NCBI GenBank assembly: GCA_963723965.1
Contig: CAVRSV010000014.1
Span: 1-64,000, forward strand
Origin: JARRKC01 sp963723965
Lineage (GTDB): Bacteria; Acidobacteriota; UBA6911; RPQK01; JAPXNP01
Direction of reading: 5' to 3'
Length of the DNA: 64,000 nt
Part shown: positions 1 to 7,159 of the stretch, one piece after another
Position numbering within the stretch: position 1 is the first letter of the stretch
Layout of the letters: every line of letters begins with the position of its first letter
Program-made: the position numbers and the translations under genes
The notes under the pieces: generated by a model
Told to the model about the DNA's origin: nothing
The model's input: the letters and a program-made list of their open reading frames with translations, nothing else
Databases searched by the model: none

Positions 1-2202
1 CTAGCCGTCGCGGGGATGTTGCGGGGGTTCGTCGGTCTCTTCATTCGACTCCTCCTCGGCAGTGCGGAGTCGTGGCGGCATCTGCGGCGCTTCTTCTCCC
101 TCCCGGATCTCGTCTTCCGGCTCGCGACCCGTAACGAAAGTCCACTTCACGGGGTAGACGTCCGGATCGAAGATGACCGCGTAAAAGTGCCAGATGATGA
201 TGGCGAACGTCGCCAGCAGGGCCTCATAGAAATGGACGGCCGTGCAGATGTCCAGGACGGACATCGGACTGGGCAGGCTGGACAAGACCCAATTGTGTGC
301 CCAGAGCAGGACCCCGGTGGTCGCCATCACGACAGTTCCCCAGACCAGGGCCCAGTACTCGGCCTTTTCGATGTAGTTGAAGCGCGAGTAATGGGGAGGT
401 TGCTTTCGATGGCCGAGGTTGTACCCGATCGTTTCCGAGGCCTCACGGACGTCCCGGATCCGGGGCAGCATGTCCCGGAGCCAGCGGCGCCCCCGGCGAT
501 CCCGCAAGAGGTAGAGGACGTGGTAAGCGGAGACTCCGATCAGCATGGCCCCGGCGACCCGATGCACGATGCCCCGGAACGAAGGGATGTGCTTCTCCAG
601 ATCCAGGATCGGGACGGCCCAGAAGGCATGGGGATACTTGAGGGCGAATCCGGAGACGACCAGCACGATGAAGCTGGAGAACAGGACATAGTGCTGGGCT
701 CGTTCGCTCAGGTCGAGGCGGAGCGGCCCGTGCTCCTCCCGGTATCGGGCCAGGCTGCGCCGGGCCTTTCGCCACCAGTCGATCAGGTTGTGCAGGAACA
801 TCAGGCCGAGGATCAGAGGGATCGCGACCAGGTAGAAGTCCTTGATGATCGACAGGATCTGGCCCCCCGTCGAGGTGGGCGGAACCTCGTGCACGAAGCC
901 GATGGCGAAACGCTGACCGGCATCGGGGTGGCATTTTCCGCAGGTCTTGGCACGGTTCGCGGGATTGACCGTGGAGCGGGGATCGCTGGTTCGGTAGATG
1001 TTGTGGACGCCGTGGCAGCTGGCGCAGTTCGCGACTGTCTGCCGTCCCTCCTGCGCAGCCAGGCCGTGGTAGCTCTGATCGTAGGTCGGAACCCGGTTGA
1101 GCGGCACGTTGAAGCGGGACATCAATTCCGTGTTGCCGTGGCAGCGGGAACAGGTCGCCTGGGAGACGTTCGCCATGTAGACCGGAGACTGAGGATTACC
1201 GGGAGCCAGAATCCGATGTTCGCCATGACAGTCCGTGCAGGCCGCCGCACTCAGGATGCCGGCTGCGACCGCCTGGCCGTGGACGCTGCCGCGATAGACC
1301 TTGTAGACATCCTCGTGGCAGTGTCCGCAGGTCGCGGGAACGTTTTGCTTCCAGATCGTCGATTGGGGATTGTCGGCCGGAAGGATGTCGTGGGCGGCAT
1401 GGCAGTTGTTGCAGGCCGCCGCCTTCAGGTTGCCCTGGTCGATGGCGCGTCCGTGAACGCCGGCCTTGTAGGCCGCGACGGGGTAGGCGACGGCAAAAAA
1501 GTAGCGCGAGACCAGTTGCGGATTGGAGTGGCACTTGCCGCACGTGTCGGGCAGGTTCACTTTGTAGACGGGCGACTTCGGGTTATCGGCGGTGAGGGCC
1601 TGATGGGCGGGCCCGTGACAGTTCTGACAGGTGGGTACGTCGGGATTGTTCTGCGCACGCTGGGTGCCATGGATGCTTCGATCGTAGGCGGACACTTCCG
1701 CATCGTGGCAGTTCGCGCAGAGTTTGGCGCCCAGGATCGAAGGGTCCTGAACGTCGTGGGTTCCATGACACTGGATACAGGTCCCGGGGTCGTCGGGATC
1801 ACCCAGGATGGCATGGACGCTCGTCTTCAGGATTTTCGGGACATCGTCGTGGCAGGTCTGACAGGACGCCGAAGCGGTCTTCGCCGTGTGGGGCAACTCT
1901 GCTGCGCCGGGATGGCAGTCCAGGCACTCGAAACCGGCATGGACACTGGCTTTGAGCTGGTTCGGGTTGACCGTGATGGACTGTCCCTGCGAATTGGTGA
2001 GTCCCGTGGAGGGTCCATGGCAGGCCAGGCAGTCCTCATCGGACGCTCCGAGAACGGCACCGTGGACGGTCACCATCAGGACGACCGCGAAGACGCCGAA
2101 AGAGACGGGAACGCGGCTGCGGGTGCTCGTCCGAAGGAGGCGGAGACGTTGCCTGAGAACCTGGTCTGGACGCGGCCACTCCTGACTCCCCTTCCGGTTC
2201 AT
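1..2202 (-). CDS. 13-haem cytochrome c fused to membrane cytochrome b domain (CbcL-like architecture)
   Basis: Complete 733-residue protein; the stop codon is at bases 1-3 and the ATG follows a GGGAGGA ribosome site. A hydrophobic segment at about residues 31-52 should act as signal or anchor. I count 13 CxxCH haem-attachment motifs between about residues 58 and 425 (CLACH first, CGKCH last), many followed by distal His residues in SVHG/SIHG-type motifs. From about 450 to 695 there are five hydrophobic helices carrying candidate haem b His ligands (for example in VHRVAG, AYHVLYL and VHFYEA), typical of cytochrome b561/HydC-like subunits. Multihaem N-terminus plus b-type C-terminus is the architecture of Geobacter CbcL, which moves electrons between quinones and the periplasm. 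That role is inferred from architecture; a nitrite- or tetrathionate-type reductase partner is possible. The dihaem lipoprotein upstream is on the same strand, 244 bases away. Confidence 0.85.
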   Translation of the reverse strand: MNRKGSQEWPRPDQVLRQRLRLLRTSTRSRVPVSFGVFAVVLMVTVHGAVLGASDEDCLACHGPSTGLTNSQGQSITVNPNQLKASVHAGFECLDCHPGAAELPHTAKTASASCQTCHDDVPKILKTSVHAILGDPDDPGTCIQCHGTHDVQDPSILGAKLCANCHDAEVSAYDRSIHGTQRAQNNPDVPTCQNCHGPAHQALTADNPKSPVYKVNLPDTCGKCHSNPQLVSRYFFAVAYPVAAYKAGVHGRAIDQGNLKAAACNNCHAAHDILPADNPQSTIWKQNVPATCGHCHEDVYKVYRGSVHGQAVAAGILSAAACTDCHGEHRILAPGNPQSPVYMANVSQATCSRCHGNTELMSRFNVPLNRVPTYDQSYHGLAAQEGRQTVANCASCHGVHNIYRTSDPRSTVNPANRAKTCGKCHPDAGQRFAIGFVHEVPPTSTGGQILSIIKDFYLVAIPLILGLMFLHNLIDWWRKARRSLARYREEHGPLRLDLSERAQHYVLFSSFIVLVVSGFALKYPHAFWAVPILDLEKHIPSFRGIVHRVAGAMLIGVSAYHVLYLLRDRRGRRWLRDMLPRIRDVREASETIGYNLGHRKQPPHYSRFNYIEKAEYWALVWGTVVMATTGVLLWAHNWVLSSLPSPMSVLDICTAVHFYEALLATFAIIIWHFYAVIFDPDVYPVKWTFVTGREPEDEIREGEEAPQMPPRLRTAEEESNEETDEPPQHPRDG

Positions 2203-2446
2203 CCACTTTCCTCCCGTGACTCGGAGCGAGCCCCTTCGTCAATGTCTGCCGGGCTCCCTGGACTTACTCTAGCAGGGTTCGTCCGACGAATTGGGCGTGG
2301 TCGATGGGACTGCCGTTCTCGCCCATCGCGACGGGCCCCCCCATCCGCCCCTCCGCGGCAGCAGAGAGGGCCGAATGCCCGGAGCCCTCAACGGGAGTCA
2401 CCCCGAAATGCAGAAGGCCGGGCGCTCGAGGATCGACGGGGCCGGC

Positions 2447-3340
2447 TTATCTGGGAGGGTAGACCACCAGGTAGAGGTAGGAGGCCGCAATCTCCTGCTC
2501 GGTGAAGTAGGGGAGGGCCGGCATGGTCTCTCGACCCCGCATCATTCGCATCATCCCCGACGCGCCATACAAGACCGCATTCTCGACGGTTCCGATGGAG
2601 TAGCTTTGAGGGAAGCTGGCCAGCGAAGGAATCGCCTGCTGCATCATGGGCATGTAGCCGCCCCCGGGACCCACCGCACCGTGGCAGATGTGGCAGGTTC
2701 CGCCGATCACGTGGGCGCCCACCCGGGCCGCCGAGATGGCGACCGGGCGGCGGGTGATCCGGCTCGATCCCGGCGTGGCCAGACCTTCCAGATAGCTGAG
2801 CAGAGCCTGGACTTCGTCCGGCCGTAGCGTGGCATTGGGGGGCATCTTGGGTCCGGGCTTCTGAAGAAACGTCTGGAAGCCCTGGATCGCCTGGTCGGCA
2901 GGTAACGCCCCCAGTGCGCTCACCGCAGGTAAGACCGAACTGATTTGAGGCGGCGCGCCACGGCCGTCGATACCATGGCACGATTGGCAGTTCATGCGGT
3001 AGAGGTCGGCTCCCGTGACGACGAAACTCTCCCGAATCAGTTCGGCCGCCTCCCGGCGGCCGCCCGAGAGCATCGCAGCAAGATCAGGTTCGTCCCGCCC
3101 GGCTTCGGGCAACGGCGAACCCGAACCGCCCATCTGTCCCATCGATGTCTGGGAGATGGAGACTCCAAGCTGCTTCAGCCAGCTGGCTCCCTGGATCGCG
3201 GTGACGGCCGGTGCAGCCTCCGGGTTCGTGTCTGCCGTGGAGCTGGGATCCTGGCCGCAGCCGATCGCCAGGCCGGTTACCAGCAGGGCCAAGGGAAACA
3301 GGGTCTTGACCAATCGCATGCGGGCTCTCCGAACGGACAT
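2447..3340 (-). CDS. dihaem cytochrome c lipoprotein
   Basis: Predicted periplasmic electron carrier of about 297 residues. The chosen ATG has a GGGAGGA site nine bases upstream; a longer reading of 13 more codons lacks such a site. The N-terminus is basic, then hydrophobic, and ends in a lipobox, LAIGC, so the mature protein should be lipid-anchored at Cys28. Two class I haem motifs are visible, CQSCH near residue 118 and CHICH near residue 219, each followed by Gly-rich sequence typical of cytochrome c domains, and axial Met candidates lie downstream in Met-rich segments. It probably precedes the 13-haem cytochrome in one transcription unit and could pass electrons to or from it. No catalytic domain is visible. 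Confidence 0.8.
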   Translation of the reverse strand: MSVRRARMRLVKTLFPLALLVTGLAIGCGQDPSSTADTNPEAAPAVTAIQGASWLKQLGVSISQTSMGQMGGSGSPLPEAGRDEPDLAAMLSGGRREAAELIRESFVVTGADLYRMNCQSCHGIDGRGAPPQISSVLPAVSALGALPADQAIQGFQTFLQKPGPKMPPNATLRPDEVQALLSYLEGLATPGSSRITRRPVAISAARVGAHVIGGTCHICHGAVGPGGGYMPMMQQAIPSLASFPQSYSIGTVENAVLYGASGMMRMMRGRETMPALPYFTEQEIAASYLYLVVYPPR

Positions 3341-3445
3341 GGAAGCATTCCTCCCGAGGACGGATTCTTTCGAGACCACGAGGCCGCCGCTATTCCGGCG
3401 ACATGTCCCTCCACCACGTTAGCACGATGCGGTCGAGCTTGATGT

Positions 3446-3595
3446 CTAGCGGAGGAACCGTCGAGTTCCGGCCTTGCACTCGATGACGGCTGCCGGGCGG
3501 AAGTAAGCCCAGGTGAACTCCTCCTCCCGGGTCCAGCGTACCCAGACCGGTTTCCCGGCCGCGCGCGCCAGGCGGGCGGCCTCGACCCCGGAGCG
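3446..3595 (-). pseudogene. remnant of a molybdopterin-binding aldehyde/xanthine-type oxidoreductase
   Basis: Reading the minus strand straight on from the TAA of the CHAD gene, in the same frame, gives 49 codons to a TAG. The translation contains SGVEAARLARAAGKPV and then WTREEEFTWAYFRPA. This is a hallmark internal block of the large molybdopterin-binding subunits of the xanthine dehydrogenase/isoquinoline oxidoreductase family, proteins of roughly 700 residues. There is no start codon and none of the rest of such a gene is found on either side, so it is an internal fragment left by deletion or rearrangement. Family assignment rests on recognising the block by eye. Confidence 0.7.
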
Positions 3596-4498
3596 TTAGC
3601 CTCGCTCTGACCAGGCGAGCCAGTATGCGTGGAGCCGTTCGACGTAATCGCCCGGCCTCTCGGCGTAGATCCTGGCTCCCAGAGCGAACAGGGGCCGACA
3701 AAGCGCCGCCTGACGCCGGTCGGCCAGTCGGACGAGCTCTTCACGGGTCCTCTCCCGACCCACGCCGGCCCCGAGTATGTAAGAGCAGAGAGAGGAGAGA
3801 TCGTGACTCTCCCCCAGTTGGCCGATCAGTTTGCTGCAACTGCCAGCCCAGGCAAGCAGCACCGGGCTCCAACACGGACGCAGAATCTTCAGATGACACC
3901 AGAGATAGCGGGTCTGCTTGCGCCATTCGTGGAAATGTCCGGGCGAGGGGTTCGCCAGGCTGCGCCGGAATCGCTTCCGGCCCCTGCGGTAGACCCTCCG
4001 CAGGCCCGGTGCGAAAATCGAGAATCCATCTCCCTCGAGTCGCCACTCGCGCACCCGTTCGGAGGCCTCTCTGAGATCGAAGCAAACCTTGTCGAGCACG
4101 TCTGCGCGGTCCATCAATCCGCGTCGGGTCGCTTCGCGGTCGCTCTCGAGTCGGCGGCGGAGATCCGCGAGAGCCGGCTGTCTCAGAACGGCGGGGAACC
4201 GGCGCTGGAGTTCGTCGAACGTCTGCACCCGGACCTGCGCATCACGCAGGGGCGCGAATACTCGCCCAAGGTGGCGGAAACGGCAATTCTCACGTCGGTA
4301 AGCGACCTCACCGACGGAATCGCGGATGAGCCTCAGCAGCCCCCGAATCTTCTTGAATCGCCGGCGGACCTGGTGAACCAAGTCGCAGAGGTTTGCGTCT
4401 TCCGATTCGATCTCGCTGATGGTCCGCTCGATCTGCTCCTGCGTCAATCGGCGCACGGCGTCCTCGGGGGCTTCTCCGGACTTCAGGTGATAACCCAT
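3596..4498 (-). CDS. CHAD domain protein
   Basis: About 300 residues, rich in Arg and helical throughout, with the conserved His- and Arg/Lys-based pattern of CHAD domains: VHQVRRRFKKIRGLLRLIR near residues 40-60 and HEWRKQTRYLWCHL near 190-205. CHAD proteins bind polyphosphate through these basic helices and have no shown enzyme activity by themselves; no CYTH domain is fused here. I prefer the ATG opening MGYHLKSGE over a GTG five codons upstream because homologues of this type begin near this motif and GAGTGG precedes it. The gene follows the Crp/Fnr regulator on the same strand by 123 bases. Its stop codon directly abuts a foreign gene remnant in the same frame, so its native C-terminus may have been altered. 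Confidence 0.8.
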   Translation of the reverse strand: MGYHLKSGEAPEDAVRRLTQEQIERTISEIESEDANLCDLVHQVRRRFKKIRGLLRLIRDSVGEVAYRRENCRFRHLGRVFAPLRDAQVRVQTFDELQRRFPAVLRQPALADLRRRLESDREATRRGLMDRADVLDKVCFDLREASERVREWRLEGDGFSIFAPGLRRVYRRGRKRFRRSLANPSPGHFHEWRKQTRYLWCHLKILRPCWSPVLLAWAGSCSKLIGQLGESHDLSSLCSYILGAGVGRERTREELVRLADRRQAALCRPLFALGARIYAERPGDYVERLHAYWLAWSERG

Positions 4499-4621
4499 CC
4501 ACTCGACTCGCACGACCCGTCCCGGGAGACCCGAAATGAGCCCCCCGAGGGTCGCACTCAGACCCTGAAGTCCATCATAGTCGATGGCGTCCGGCGGCTG
4601 TGTGGGCCGACTGGAGTCTGC

Positions 4622-5332
4622 TCAAGCGGATCGGAACAACCTCTCGGGCGAACGGACGACCAGGAAGTTTCGGTCCGATACCTTCTTGACTTTGACGAGG
4701 GACGCCTTGCGCAGCTTGCGCATCTGACGGTTCAAGCTTTCCCTCGTCACCCCAACCATGCCCGCCAGCTGAGACTGGTTGATCGGGATCTCGATTCCTT
4801 CCGGGGTGCGAACACCGAATTGACGGCAGAGCTTCAGAATCGCTGTTTCGAGGCGCTCGGCCAACGAACTGCAACCCATGATCTCGATCTGCTCCCAGGC
4901 GTTGTGACAGCGACCTGCAATGACGCGCAGCAGAGACTGCGCCGAGCGGGGATCGCGGAGTACGGCGGAGAAATCCACGCTGCGGACCACCACAAGGACA
5001 GTTTGCTCGAGGGCCAGGGCGTTGAAAGGCGCTTCGCCCCCGTTCAGCAGGGCGACCTCCCCGAAGAAGTCTCCCGGCCCCGCGAAATCGAGGACCGCCT
5101 CCCGGCCGGACTGGGACATTCGAGTCAGCATGACGCGCCCTTCCTGCACGAGATAGAGGCAGTCCATGTGATCGCCCTGGGTGATGAGCCAGGTTCCTTT
5201 GCGGCAGACCTTCACCGGAAGGCAGCGGTGGGCCAGCGACTCGAAGGGGCTCCCGGATGGAATCGAGCGGGATGGTGCGGGTGTGTCGGGAGTCCGGACC
5301 GCACCCCAGGTGTTCTGCGCAGCAAGTGTCAT
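4622..5332 (-). CDS. Crp/Fnr family transcriptional regulator
   Basis: 236-residue regulator. The cyclic-nucleotide-binding-type beta barrel spans about residues 30-135 and includes the GDFFGEVALLNGG segment. The C-terminal winged helix has its recognition region around MVGVTRESLNRQMRKL. No cluster of N-terminal Cys residues for an FNR iron-sulfur cluster is seen, and the phosphate-binding cassette lacks the strict RxS of cAMP-binding Crp, so the ligand is unknown. A TTG start five codons upstream is possible, but the ATG has GGAG nine bases before it and is preferred. It is divergent from the efflux operon, and the shared 576-base spacer holds palindromes that could be its operators. The CHAD gene follows on the same strand. 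Confidence 0.85.
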   Translation of the reverse strand: MTLAAQNTWGAVRTPDTPAPSRSIPSGSPFESLAHRCLPVKVCRKGTWLITQGDHMDCLYLVQEGRVMLTRMSQSGREAVLDFAGPGDFFGEVALLNGGEAPFNALALEQTVLVVVRSVDFSAVLRDPRSAQSLLRVIAGRCHNAWEQIEIMGCSSLAERLETAILKLCRQFGVRTPEGIEIPINQSQLAGMVGVTRESLNRQMRKLRKASLVKVKKVSDRNFLVVRSPERLFRSA

Positions 5333-5908
5333 TCGTAGGTACTCCAATCGTATGTGTTCCCCAGCCCCGAGGCAGGGATAGGCAATTCCCCCTGAGCCTT
5401 TCGCTCAGCACGGATCGTGCCAATGCAGCGCTGAATCCATAGGAGGTTTGGAAACAGTGACTTGGAGTCTCCAAGCCGCGCCAGGCTCAATCTCCGTCTC
5501 ACTTCGGACCGCGTCCAATGGGGAATATTTCCCTGATTCAACGACACCTGCGTGCTCCGCTTCAGCCAAGGTTCGATCCCCGGCGAGCTCCGGCGTCGGT
5601 CGGTCCGGTTCCCGGCGGCCCGCGAGAGCGACTCCGCGAACGGGCCCGGCGGGCGCAGGACTGCAACCGTAGCGACGCTGCGACATGCCCCGCTCCGGGT
5701 TCCTCCTCGTCTTGAGGTACCGGACGACTTCCTACAGAATGGAAGCGGAGAGGCTTCTCCGGGGTTCACCGCGACCCGTCTCCCGGGTATCTGTGAGCGG
5801 TCGAACTCCGGTCCTTCACGTGATCGAAGGAAAGCGTGGTTCAGAGGCCGGGGGGAACCGGAACGGGTGCCCGCCGGACCGAACCTTAACCGATCGGTCG
5901 GTGTCAAT
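5333..5908. other. divergent intergenic region between crp-like and RND efflux genes
   Basis: 576 bases with no convincing gene; the short open frames here have no recognisable product and weak starts. It holds two palindromes (5461-5475 and 5521-5533) and a small hairpin, CTGAGC-N5-GCTCAG, near 5393-5409. Promoters for both flanking units should lie here, but I could not assign a convincing -35/-10 pair. Confidence 0.5.
5461..5475. promoter_or_regulatory. palindromic operator candidate
   Basis: CTTGGAG-T-CTCCAAG is a perfect odd palindrome of 15 bases in the crp-like/efflux divergent spacer. A second, GGGAA-TAT-TTCCC, lies at 5521-5533. Both sit 130-200 bases upstream of the regulator start, a plausible place for autoregulation. 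There is no match to the standard FNR or CRP half-sites. Confidence 0.35.
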
Positions 5909-7159
5909 ATGTCGATCCGAGGCATCGGTTCGGGCGTGATCGTCCGAGGACTCAGGTCGGGTGCGGCGGCTGTCCTCATTCTCTGGACCGGCTGCGCGTC
6001 GTCGGGCGGCAATGGCCCGTCCGTTCCCCCCCAGGCGGGTGCGGTCCCCGTCGAAGCGGCGGAAGCATCCCTTCAGACCGTGCCGGTCGAGCTGCAGGCC
6101 GTTGGGACAGTGCAGGCTTATTCCACGGTCGAGGTCACCAGTCAGGTCTCGGGTCAGCTGGAGAGCGCGAACTTTCAGGAAGGCCAGAGGGTCCGGGAGG
6201 GCGCTCTCCTCTTCGAGATCGATCCCCGCCCCTTTCGCGCCGCCCTTGACCAGGCTCGAGCCGAACTCTCACGGGAGTCCGCGCTGCTCAACCAGGCTCG
6301 GGCCGATCTGGCCAAGGACCAGACCCAGGCGGCGACCGCGAAAGTAGAGGCCCAGCGCTACGCTTCACTCCTGGACAGAGGCGTCGTCACGAAAGAACAA
6401 TACGATCAGTATCGGACCAATGCGCAGGCGCTGGAGGCCTCGGTGAAAGCCGATCAGGCCGCGATCAGGAGCGCCCAGGAATCGGTCAAGGCGCAGCAGG
6501 CTGCCGTGGAGAGCGCCCAACTCCAGCTGGGTTACGCCTCCATCTACGCCCCCGTAACCGGATTGACGGGAGCTCTGCTCGTTCAGCCCGGAAACATCGT
6601 GAAGGCCAACAGCACGGTGTTGGTCGTGATCAATCAGCTGCAGCCGATCTATGTCGAGTTCTCGGTTCCCGAAAAGCAGCTCGACGAGATCCGGAGCTAC
6701 ATGGCCAAGGGAAGGCCGAAGGTGACGGCCGGCCCGACCGGGGGCAGCGAGACTCCGAGCGTCGGTGAACTGACTTTCATGGACAATGCGGCCGACTCGG
6801 CAACCGGGACGATCGGACTCAAGGCAACCTTTCCCAACAAGGGTGACCAGCTCTGGCCCGGGCAGTTCGTCAACGTGGTGCTTACGCTGGCCGAGCAGTC
6901 CAACGCGCTGGTCGTACCGAGCCAGGCAGTGCAGACCGGGCAGTCCGGTGAATATGTCTATGTCATCCAGCCCGACCTGACTGTGCAGCAGCGCCCGGTG
7001 ACCACCGGTCGCAGCATCGGCTCCCTGACGGTGATCAACCAGGGTCTTCAAGTGGGAGAGAAGGTGGTCACCGATGGACAGCTTCGGCTCTCGCCTGGAG
7101 CCAAAGTGGAGATCCGCACGCATCCGTCCCCCTCCGGAGATCAGGGATCGATGCCATGA
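5909..7159 (+). CDS. RND efflux periplasmic adaptor (HlyD/MFP family)
   Basis: 416-residue membrane-fusion protein. The first 25-30 residues form a signal sequence ending in a lipobox-like WTGC, so it is probably inner-membrane anchored. After that come a lipoyl half (VQAYSTVEVTSQVSGQL, then FQEGQRVREGALLFEIDPRPF), an Ala/Gln-rich helical hairpin at about 120-200, and the second lipoyl half with YAPVTGLTG. Beta-barrel and membrane-proximal domains follow, with GQFVNVVLTL and VVPSQAVQTG. It links the inner-membrane pump to a TolC-type channel. The frame is open far upstream, but this ATG is the one that gives a normal signal; no strong ribosome site is seen, so the start is less certain. Its stop overlaps the pump start (ATGA), indicating translational coupling. 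Confidence 0.88.
   Translation: MSIRGIGSGVIVRGLRSGAAAVLILWTGCASSGGNGPSVPPQAGAVPVEAAEASLQTVPVELQAVGTVQAYSTVEVTSQVSGQLESANFQEGQRVREGALLFEIDPRPFRAALDQARAELSRESALLNQARADLAKDQTQAATAKVEAQRYASLLDRGVVTKEQYDQYRTNAQALEASVKADQAAIRSAQESVKAQQAAVESAQLQLGYASIYAPVTGLTGALLVQPGNIVKANSTVLVVINQLQPIYVEFSVPEKQLDEIRSYMAKGRPKVTAGPTGGSETPSVGELTFMDNAADSATGTIGLKATFPNKGDQLWPGQFVNVVLTLAEQSNALVVPSQAVQTGQSGEYVYVIQPDLTVQQRPVTTGRSIGSLTVINQGLQVGEKVVTDGQLRLSPGAKVEIRTHPSPSGDQGSMP

Noticed and set aside
16..2505. 829-codon open frame on + opposite the multihaem cytochrome
   Set aside because: The minus strand has regular haem motifs and a ribosome site; the + frame has low-complexity V/G/D-rich text with no domain.
3629..5338. 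569-codon open frame on + over CHAD and Crp genes
   Set aside because: It is the complement of two recognisable minus-strand genes and shows no family feature.
5566..5585. T-arm-like GGTTCGATCCC, possible tRNA
   Set aside because: The five-base T stem does not pair properly and no anticodon arm or acceptor stem can be fitted on either side.
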